Source: Heterobilharzia americana
Taxonomy: Eukaryota > Platyhelminthes > Trematoda > Strigeidida > Schistosomatidae
Reading direction: 5' to 3'
Assembly (NCBI GenBank): GCA_944470555.2
Contig: OX104128.1
Location: 46,297,920 to 46,361,919, forward strand
Length of the DNA stretch: 64,000 nucleotides
Positions within the stretch are counted from its first letter, which is position 1. Each line of letters opens with the position of its first letter. The notes below the pieces were generated by a model. The model did not search any database and had not been told where the DNA came from. It was given only the letters and a program-made list of their open reading frames with translations. A program made the translations under genes and the position numbers. Below, one piece after another: positions 50,501 through 61,900 of the stretch.

Positions 50501-52073
50501 CCATGCCTCAATCTAACAATAAAAGAAAAAGGTCTGCTACGCAGGAAACTCATGTTCTGACAGGTAGTTGATTGTTTTGGATATGAATGGTGTAAGTTGG
50601 CAAATATCAAATAGACTTTTTGAATCCCAGCTAATATTTTCCATCTATTCAGTTGAATACGGTTAATGAAACTTCAGAAACAAGTCAACACATTTCACCA
50701 CTCCACTTCCTATCTTTAAACAAGGAGTTGATGAAAAACCATTCTCGACGCATCACCTTATAACCTGACAACGGCCTACATCTTTCCAATTAAAAACAGA
50801 TTATGAAGAAGTAAGGAGCCGCATGCAACAACTTCGTTCTCAAATGATGCTTTCTAAAACCTTCCTACACCAAACAATTTTTCCCCATCTGTTTCTCCTA
50901 ATTTGCAAAATAACAACAATCTTTGCTCACCTAAATTTCAGGCTTTTCAAAACTTATTGTAGAGGCGTATCTGAAACCTCACGAAGACTTATATACCTTC
51001 AGAATTTTGAGGTCGGAATATCAGACATTTCAACCGATGACTTTCCCAATGAATGAACCGTTTAAGTCTTGATTTACTACTGATAACTTCTTATTGATAA
51101 ATTGCTAGACGGTAGTAAACGAGATTCTCTCATCTTCGGGATGGACCGTATTTCGCAGCGTAACTAGTATATTGAAAAATTTGTGTTTTGTGGAATGGAT
51201 TAGTGTATTATAAGTAAATTTTAATTGAAAAATTTATTTTTTATTTAGGTAATATTTCGAGCAAAACTACTGCCTGTGACTAGTATGTCAAGTAAAAGTG
51301 GTGCTAATACCTGAGAAGTTTGTTGTTTATTTACACAATGGATTTTACCAACTGGTTGTTAATCACTGATGTTTTAAACGGAAATTAAGTATACAACAAC
51401 GTAGGCCAGAGCTATAAAAGCCAACTGATAATTTTTCCAAACTCCCGTTATGAATATGTTTTAATAAATTGAGTCCGAAACCTTATCTAGTAAATAATAC
51501 AGTTTTACTGCGTAACATATCTTACAAAATAAATGAATTGGTATTTTTTCTGCCTAGTCTACAGGAAGAACTGCTACTAGTGTCGACATGGAATATGAAC
51601 CTGAAAAGCAGAAATCAAACGTAACATTGAACACAGTCCATGAACAAACAACCGCTGATCAGTTACAAAATACTGATGCTCAACAATATCTAGATGCACA
51701 TTCATTTATTATTCTTGAATTTCGTTTGGATAAACCATTAATAAAGAAAAGAACTTTAGAAGAAATCGACCAAAATATTTCATTATATATAGCTGAAAAA
51801 CAACCAGTTGTTAGGCGTCATGTCACAGCAGAAAAAGTAGGCTGTTTGTGTTAGTATATGTATGCATACAATTTAATAGATACTGTGGTTTATGAAATCT
51901 AAAAATAATGCATAGTAAATATATTCATTCGTATATATCAGCTGATAAACCCTTAAAATCGTAACCTATCTATAGTTTTGAGCGCACTTTTGCTGTCGTT
52001 AAATAGCACAAACCTTCGGAAACTATTTTCTAAAAATGGCTATCTAATTTATTTTCCGTACTGCTCAAATTGG

Positions 52074-52115
<42 letters not shown>

Positions 52116-52851
52116 AGGAGACGGCCTAAATGGAAATCACTACTTTGTCATCAGCAGCTAAGGTGTAGGTTTCGGCTTTCAACGCTTGTTTCATGCTGCT
52201 GGGTTGTCAGGAGACACCTTATTGGACAATTTATTCTACAGTTGACCAATTAAAATAAACATCCAGCTTTTGACCCAGTGGTTTTATATATTCATGAGAA
52301 GTGTAAATAGATGATGTATCTTCGTCGAATGAAGTGTCTTCCTCAGAGTCACAGACTTGTCTTCGCCTTTTGATTCTCTCGGCTAAATGAAGTTTATGGT
52401 TCTGGGGGAGAAAAGTCGCTATTCATATCCACTTCAAGTGTCTCATCTTGTTATCATAATTTTCAAACTTATTATTATTATTATTAATCGCTCAATTACT
52501 TCAGTATATTGAATTTGGGGCTTCGTGGGGATTTAGTGATTTTTCAAGTTGGTGTTCATCATGAGCTGACATCAGTTGGAGGGAGATTGTAAACCTGGAA
52601 GCACTGAAGATCTGCTTCGTCCTAGTATGGGGTTCCTCAACATGCGCACCCTTGACTTGGCCCTCCAGGGATCACACCCAACACCTTCAGGTCTCATGGT
52701 CCTGGGTCCGATCCCCAGCGGAATCATGGGTACGCACAGCTGAGGAGTCCCATACTAGAACGAGACAGCTGTTCAGCACTCCCAGGTTTTCAGTGTCCCT
52801 TCAACTGATATCAGTCCAAGATCAATACCAACTTCAATATATACATATATG

Positions 52852-52901
<50 letters not shown>

Positions 52902-55900
52902 CGCTGTGTGATTTAGTCAGATAAGCTGTTCTGATACCTGTACCATGGTGCCGAAGTTTTACTCATATATAGCAGAATGGACACTATTAAATGAGATCCC
53001 CCGGAAAATTAGTTATTTTACGTTTGAGGTAGTTGCATTCCTGTTACGTGGAGATAATTTTAAAGAAGCATTATGTCGATAAAGCGTTGGACAGGGACTC
53101 AGTATATGACCTGACGTGACGATATATATTCATTATGGTTTGGTGAAATCACTTATTATACTTATTTGTTTATATGTTTTCTTTTCTTCAAAAGGCTGTC
53201 AAGGAGTACCATAAACAAATTGCTGAAGTTGCCAACTATCTGCTCATGGAATTCAAGTAAATAGACTCAAATCGTTGTATTTTGTTTTAATGATAGTCTG
53301 TTATCAATGTAAGCAGTCTGATAAACAATTCAGTTGGATGGCAGTTTTCTTTGTAAATAAGTTTTAGGCCATAAAATCAAATCCAGTTCTAGGATTTCTG
53401 AGCACTCATTCTCATTTTGACTGAACTGTGGTTATCGTTATCAATTATTAACCGATTAATAAAGTGGCTTTTATCACCTCTATTTTCGTTTCTTTAATTG
53501 AGATAATTTCTTGGTTTACCAAAGTTTTTGGAAATATCAACTCAATTTGTTACGCTGATGTTGATTATTGACCATCGCCAGTCATTTGATGTTAGTTTAA
53601 TAAAAAAGAAACAGTTCCTTTCATACCATCAGGTGACAAATCTTTACTAATAGACGGCCAGTTGGAAAACGTCATGGTTTCTGGTTCTGTTTTTCATATG
53701 AACAGCTCTTTACGTTGATATATAAACCAGTATAAGTAGCAAGAAAGTATAATTTAGTTGTTCTAACTGACAAAAGAAACGACCATTTGCTTGAAATTGT
53801 GAAGTGATACATTTCAGTCAAAATTGGTTGCTTCAATCAAGCAAACTGTTTAGACTTATTTGAAAACGTATTACAAAGGAATGTAGGCTTGAATTCAAAT
53901 ATCAAGCGACAGCGGAAATGAGAAAATGAAGAAACAAACAAGAAGAACATGAGTACTTGGAAGAAATATATGAGTGAAAATAAGGTGTATGTATTTCGCT
54001 GTGACTGTTTCTAAGTCTTGTCACGTACACTTATCATTCTCTAAATTATGATACATTGGGCACTTTAGTTAGATATCTTACACCTCTCTACATAACTTGC
54101 ATCAGCTGACAGTCATTTGATGGACTAGTACTAAATGTTGGTAGGACCAACTTTCTCAGTCAAACATTACTCTATCCAACAGTAAATCAATGTAGTCATT
54201 GAATTATCATTCTTGACTTATAGCTAAAACATTCCAACCACTTAGTTAATATTTTTATTCTAACTCGACAATAAAATTGTTGACTCACTGATTCAAGTTT
54301 ATACAGATGAAGAAGTAAAAACAGCAACTACAAAAATAAATGATTCTGTACTAAATAGATGGGAACCAGTTAACTGTTTTTGTTTCAGTTGTCAAATGAA
54401 GTCAGTAAATGTCAATCATTTTTTATCAAAAACAATACTAAGTACAGTATCTAGGATTCTGAATCCCACCTTTTACATTGGTTTTCTTTAAACAATCGCT
54501 TGTGTATTTCTGACAAACTCAGTTTGACATAGAATGATAATTTTTTGAATGATTAACAAATTCCACGGTCCACATTGACATTTCTCGCTGCTGAGTAGTT
54601 TTCCAGCTGCCCAACTGTGGTGTTAACAGGGCTTCCATTGGAAACCACTCGACAAAGATCATAAGGTATGATCTTTGACACAAAAGTTTCATGAGCCAGC
54701 GAAAGATACTACTACAAACCTAACGAGTAGTTAGAAACCACCCAGGCCTATCTGTAATTAGTATTTCACCGGACAGATAGGAGTAATCTAAATACCTCAT
54801 GGCCGTTTCGCTCATTTGGTCCTAGCTCAACAGCGTTGTACCCAGAGAAATCCAGCTCATAGACTCAAATTAGTTCAGATCACCTGAATCTGGTTAACTG
54901 ACTAACTGATACATCAAATGTGTTACGTATAACCGATCAAAAAGTGAATATACTGTACAACTCTTAAACATTGAGTTGCTCAGTCGCTTGAATATTGTTT
55001 ATTCGACACGTAGTTCCGTACCTCTCCAAAACTTTTATATCCCTAACTGCTAACATAGCCCAGTTGGTGAAGCATCGGGCCGAAAACCCAATTGTCTCTG
55101 GTTTGAATACGGCCGCGGTCCAAATTTTCATTTCACCTTCAACCATCACCCAGTATCAGCATACTTTTTGCTAAAAACCACGCTGCCACAGTATACTTCA
55201 AATATAATTGGCCGACATCAAATTTTTAGTTAATTCTTTTAAAAAGTTCGTTATTTGAAAAGTAGTTTTCTTTACCGGTCATCGAGACTAGCTTTACTAA
55301 CAAAAATAACTGAATGTTTCACGACTTCGTGGAAATCGCTTCTTCAGAGAATCAGACCTGTACAAGTTATCAACTGTTTAGATGGTAACTCAACTTATTC
55401 ATTCTATCAGGTTAAATTTTGATCCTGAGGTTTATAAAAAAACAATCAGCATCCAATTAAGACAAACTTTATAACTTTTAAGAGTAATTATCAACACTTT
55501 TGTTTCTCACAGAATTTTCCAATGGCGATCATTTTTGTATTTTTGTGTTCATTGGAACTGACATTCTGTCATGGATCTCATTTCTACATATCTCACTTTC
55601 ACTAGGCCTACTTACATCCCTTTCATTTGTTTCAAGTGAATTTCCATTCTACAACTTATTTTATGAAAACGTTTCAACTGGTCTTTACATTTTCTGTTTA
55701 CGTTTCACTTCTTTTTAGAGTCATGTTTGCTGACTTGATACAAACGGATCAATTGCCAGTGGATCATGAATGTGCTGAACAGATGTAAATTAGCATTTTA
55801 TTAAATTTTACAGATTGTTTGATTTAGGAAATTGGAATTGTATTACTCATTGAATTCATCTGGGAAATATTTTGCATTTAAAGAACGCCTAAAATTTGCT

Positions 55901-58900
55901 GTTATCAAAATAGTCAGAGAGAGATTTTTCCGCACTAAGCCGTTTAGTGATCAAGAACAACTACACGTGAGTTTTCATTTGTACATTAGTTTCTGTTCAA
56001 ATTGACAAATAAATATAATCTGTCTTACTTTATTCCTGCAATGAATCTTTTTCGATAAGGAAGACCTTATTGTTATGCTTGATCGCATAATCACTTGAAA
56101 CACTAGATAAAAGTAACTTGAGAAGATTACCCCATAAAAAAACCTCCGAGAGTGTTGCAGCCAATTGTTCACAGTAATTGAACTATCTTTACTTGTGTAT
56201 TCACTTTATTTACTTCGGTTGCTTGTTACTTAACCGTTTATGTGTTTGAAATTTTCGTCCACATATGCCTATGCGCTTGTTCCACATAGATATTGACACA
56301 ATACGTTATTCAAGAGAAAGATTCTCATCATCTTTATAAGTCATTTATTAGGGAATTTAGCTCCTTTAGATATGAGTAAAATTAACACTTCCTGTCTGCA
56401 CACACTGTCTAAGGTTACTTTTTCTTGAGCCATCTGAAAAGGAAATTAGATTGGTAAGGATGGTTTTAACAAACTTCATGCATCATCACAGAGCTCAAAA
56501 AGCATGTGCCTGAGGTCGATCACACATGACCTCATCCAAACTTGAGGATTCTATATGATGGGTACCAGAAGACCACCTTTTGATAAGAGAAGACATCAGC
56601 TTGGAATGACAGTCAAGTTCAAGGATACATCTGGCTTCTATCATACCTCGTACAGTTAGCAGTAAAAATTCGCCAACAGAACCCCACCATAACGTGAGCT
56701 GCTTACATTAATTATCAGCATATTTATCCTAAAGTTTCAGAGTTTTTCTGATTGAATAGGTCTTGACTTTGTTAAGATTCCCTAGTGGGAGAGGAAGTGT
56801 TAAGTTTCGTCGACAGCTTCTACTTTTTGAGATTCAGTCCTAGTTTCTAACGATTGAAGTTACCTCTCTAACAATGTTGTGTTGTATTCTTCTATCTGGA
56901 AATCATGGGGAGAGGAAATTCCGTAGTCTTGCGGGTGACGTCTATTTTGCAAAGTTTCGATGTCAGAACTTGACCTAAAAACGTTCTGCAGCATAACTGG
57001 TTTGTCGACCACAAAGTCGAAAGGTTTTATAATTTGTGAATTTTTAATCCTTACTTATCCTATGATTTATTGTTTCTGTCAAGTCACTTTTATACATAGA
57101 ATATTTTTAAAAAGAATGATGGCTTTGATCAGCGAACCAGTGCCATAATGTAAAACTGCAATACAGAATATTAAAAGTGTTAATCTTCAGTCATCAAGTG
57201 TCTACGTATTCATCACACTTTCTGAAGAGAATTTAGTGATGTTTAACAAAAATTAATCACAATGGAGGAGATACACTCAGTCTTTGGTGTCTAAAGTTTG
57301 AATGTTTTAACTAACCATCTATAAATCCTTTCTTCTATACACCTTTGTCTACTATGATAGCAGTCTTCCGTTATCCACTTGTTATTATGTATACTATTGT
57401 AAAGTGTGGCGGCTTGGACCGATCAGCTTGTGCACGAGGTTCTACTTTGATTTTGTTTATCTGTTTGTCTGTAGTCAACGGGGAAAGTGAATCAATGCAG
57501 GTGATAATAAATACAGAGCAAGATGAAGAAGTCTTTAAGAAATATTAAAAACAGCATGTGAAAGCAATAGCTAAGGAAGTAGTGTAGTCAGGAAATATGA
57601 GGTGTTAATCATCGGCTGGGTGAACAATAGGCTGGGAAAAGATTTGGATGTAATAAGGTGCCAGGGATTAATGAGTCAAGTGGTAAAATAATATAAATCT
57701 CAGCAGTACTACAGTAAACAACGAAAAAAATCCCACGAAAGTATGTAAGTGCAGGCGAAGATAGAAATATAACCACAAAATAGAAGGCAAATGATATAAA
57801 GAATTAAATATCATTAGATATTTATGACATTTTATATCCCCTTTGTTAGGACAGTTCTCAACCTGTTGACCTCTAGTTTTCCTTTACAAGAAATAGGATA
57901 TGGTAATATCTGTAAAGAACGATGAAGTAATTGTATTCATGGCAGAATAAAATGCAGTACGAAGAATAACGCGTACCGTCTTATAACTATACTTTTGTGT
58001 AGATTCATAGGAGCTAGATCAAACTTTGTTTTAATAAGCTTAGATTCACATTTCGTATTATGATTTGACGAGGTCACCATAGGCTGATCATATACTCAAT
58101 TTGTTATGATTCAACATATCACAGTACTTAGTATGAACGGAGCGATAAATGAGGCATGATGACTAACTAGTTTTTATTTAATCTAAAGCCTTTTATTCAT
58201 AGTTTTTCCTTTTCGAGTAAATATAATGAAGAAATCGTAAATCGTTCCTTATACTTTCATATACAGTTCACTGAGACTTCACTAGAATGAAACATTTTAT
58301 TCACTAAGTTAGTCAGTTTCTGATTATTGTCAATCGTTTCGGATAATGCAATAAAGAGACGAAGGTTATCTGACAAATGTGATATATTTGCACAACACAT
58401 TTCGAACAATCTGGTGACACATTTGCTTGTCAAGACATTTTATATGAAGTATGAAACTAGGGTGAGGTAAGGTAAATAAATTAGGATAATACAGGATTTG
58501 AAAAGTATGGGGATAACAAGGAGAAATAATACGTTTCCACACCTTTCATAGTATTAGGATGAGATTACCAAGGGAGTATATGAGTAAGGCTTAGACACGG
58601 TGGTAGATTGTAATTCCACATTGATCATTTTATTAGAAATGTCGCACAGTGAAACAGTATCGTTTAATGCGTAGCGTTTTGGAGAAAATTGGTTGTCCAT
58701 ATTCATATCAGGTAAATCCAAAACCTTGAGACTGAGTTTATATAGTCCTAATTCTCTCTCCTTATTTGTGATGACAACAGCAATAGAATTTTCCATATAT
58801 CTGGGACAGGTACAGAATCATTTCTCTTACATGTATTCAGTGCTGTTTCGATAAACGAAGATTCGGTTATCCGTCTCTCTATCCACCAAACTAAGTTAGT

Positions 58901-61900
58901 TTTCAAAATTGTCATTCTATCCCACCCTACTGTGTGATTGTGTGTAATTGCATGCAGAGCAATGGTCGAGCATTTTGCTAAATTCCTTTTCTTATTAGGA
59001 TTTACTAATCTTGGTTTAGCTAGGATTTTGTGCTCTGTTCTTCTGATTGACCCTGGTCAACTTCTTTGACCTATGTATTTTACCTCACAATCATTGCAAG
59101 GGATTTTATGAACAAAATTATTTTGTTTAATTGCATTGACAAGATCTTTTAACCTACAAAGCTTGTTCCTAAGCGAGTTTGTTGGTTTAAATGCCACTTT
59201 AATCCCAGCCTTATTGAGAATTCTTTATGATGCTTATGAGGCGTCTTCCTTGTATGGTAACGCAGCAGAGGCTTTGAATTCTCTCTCAGCCTTGTTACCA
59301 TTATTACCATCATTATTACTATTAGTAGCAGAATTATTATGAAAAACACCTGTATTACTACTACTACTATTGCTAATATTTTTCTTTCAATTTCTTATGG
59401 ATTTATTTATATGTTTAGGTGGGTAATTATTGCGACACAAGGTATTGGTGACGTGTCAAACTTCTTGTCGTAGATTTTCTGGCCTACTAGTAAACCTTTT
59501 CGTAAAGCTTTCATTGTCTTTCTAGACAAAATTATAAGCACTACCTTCAGTATGAAGTGCCAGTGGTGTTGTCTAGAAAGACTATGAAAGATTAACAATT
59601 AAACCACCCAGTTCAGAGAACACAACGCAACAGAGAACAATCACCTGAGCAACAAATGTTCTCCCCTATTTCAAAGACCAACTTATATTGCAACACAGCT
59701 GTTAATTTCAATCACCAATGTGATGGATGTTATGGTGTTAATGTCACCCAATCGCATCTTCCAAACTGAAGTGAATATGTGACACTTTTTCATTACAAAT
59801 TACGTTTACGATATGACTTGCATCCTGAAAATTCCACACAGAAGTTTCCTGGGACTTTGTATATTTATACACATTCTCTTTTAACCACTTTCAGCTTTTC
59901 CTAAGAGATTTATTCGTTTATCTTGTGGATGAAATGCACATTGGCTTGAGAAAGGTATTCAGTGCAAAAGATATAACAAAGTTGGTGGAACCAAACTTTG
60001 CTGACCCGGAAATTCTGCTACGTTATGCTCGTGAGGCTGAAGAAAATCAAATGTATGAATGGGCAGTAAAATACTACGAAGTAAGTTAAATAGTATTGTC
60101 TTTGTAAGGCCTTCACTAAAAAATCACTTTATACCAAGAGCACCTAGTGAAAAGCTGTAAAGTTTAAGATTTAGTCATGAAAAGATACAAATCACTAAAG
60201 TACCAATCAAATCGGGCTTTAACATACAGGTAGATGAATCCAGAATTCTGTAATGCATATTAGAAACCTTAACTTCTTGAACAAACTTACATATTGTAAT
60301 AACTTTCTTCTTGGGGTCTATATTGACAAATTCATGTTCTTGTGATAACAAGCATCTTGAAAGATATAGAAAACAAACCTCTTTGTGATCGGCTCAATAG
60401 AAAACTTAGAGATGGTCGGTTTTGTTGTTTGCTCGTTTAGCACAACAATAGGCATAAGCAAAAACAAACATAAGACGATCATCAGTAATGTTCGACTGAC
60501 AACCACTTGCTCCTGGTTAGGCCTAGCTTCTATGTAGACAATGTGATGCTGTCTAACTTTGGATCACAAATATCTACAAAATTATATCTTCCACAAGTCT
60601 TTATATGAGTTATTGCCATCTCGGTAATCTAGGAAGCATAGGTGACATCCATTAGTCTAAGGGCCATTTTATTTTACTTTTATAACTTGAGACAATACTT
60701 AGACTACTCTATGACCAATGATGACGATTCTTATAAGGAAAACTGAAGGATAAGCATGTAAGCAGTTGGTTCGTCTACTTGGGTTAAATTTTCACTAATC
60801 ATAGTTTCGTGAAATTACACACTTGTAAGGGAAAGAATTCCAGTTAACGTTAATCACAGTATATCGTGTTATTCACCTGAAGAACAGGTGTATATTAATG
60901 GAAGAAATTGCCGTTAGGTTGTGTTTTCGTCATAGAAACGTATCAGGTTCAATTCACATACAGATAAGGACGTGAATACGGAATCTGTTGAAGTTAGACC
61001 GAATGAAATTTAAAAAAACTATCAAAACAGTCTAATTTCAAGGTATAAAAATACTGGATTTGCACAATTGAAGAGCCAAAGATGAAATAACGATGGAAAT
61101 ATCAAGTCAGATGGGAGTAGAGCATGGTGGTAAATTGTTATTCCACTATCACAAAGTGAAACAGCTGGGATTAGATTGGCAATAAGGCTGACAAACTCAA
61201 TGAGATATAAGGTTCTTAGGTCGTAGGATCCTACCGATCCAAATAGGCAAAACAATTTTGTTCATAAAATCCCTTGCAATGATTGTGAGGTAAAATACAT
61301 AGGTCAAAGAAGTTGACCAGGGTCAATCAGAAGAACAGAGCACAAAATCCTAGCTAAACCAAGATTAGTAAATCCTAATAAGAAAAGGAATTTAGCAAAA
61401 TGCTCGACCATTGCTCTGCATGCAATTACACACAATCACACAGTAGGGTGGGATAGAATGACAATTTTGAAAACTAACTTAGTTTGGTGGATAGAGAGAC
61501 GGATAACCGAATCTTCGTTTATCGAAACAGCACTGAATACATGTAAGAGAAATGATTCTGTACCTGTCCCAGATATATGGAAAATTCTATTGCTGTTGTC
61601 ATCACAAATAAGGAGAGAGAATTAGGACTATATAAACTCAGTCTCAAGGTTTTGGATTTACCTGATATGAATATGGACAACCGATTTTCTCCGTAACGTT
61701 TTCCGGTACATCACTATGTAACTGTGTAACATAGCTATCAACTAGAGTAAAATGGAATTAAATTATGAAATAACTGGATTGAATTTAATCTACAAAACAG
61801 ATTCATATACGTATTCCAGCTCGTTTCTTCATGAATAATCATCTCTGTTTCCATGGTATTATGAATTCCTATTGAAAATGCTTTACGAAATCATCTCAGG

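Larger units (their letters stand above)
51837..53194 (+). other. CFAP70 intron 11 with two (AT)n tracts and a fold-back repeat
   Basis: Holds (AT)n at 52077-52112 and 52855-52899 and a fold-back repeat at 52558-52830. Segment 52120-52260 is GC-richer but unidentified. Confidence 0.6.

Noticed and set aside
52120..52260. Hammerhead ribozyme on the minus strand (a CTGATGA occurs here)
   Set aside because: No GAAA at the proper position and no flanking helices. Other CTGATGAG occurrences (near 23482, 37377, 49506) also lack the core.
55056..55110. A genuine tRNA gene
   Set aside because: A and B boxes are present but no acceptor stem or cloverleaf closes, and similar heads occur elsewhere, as expected of a SINE.
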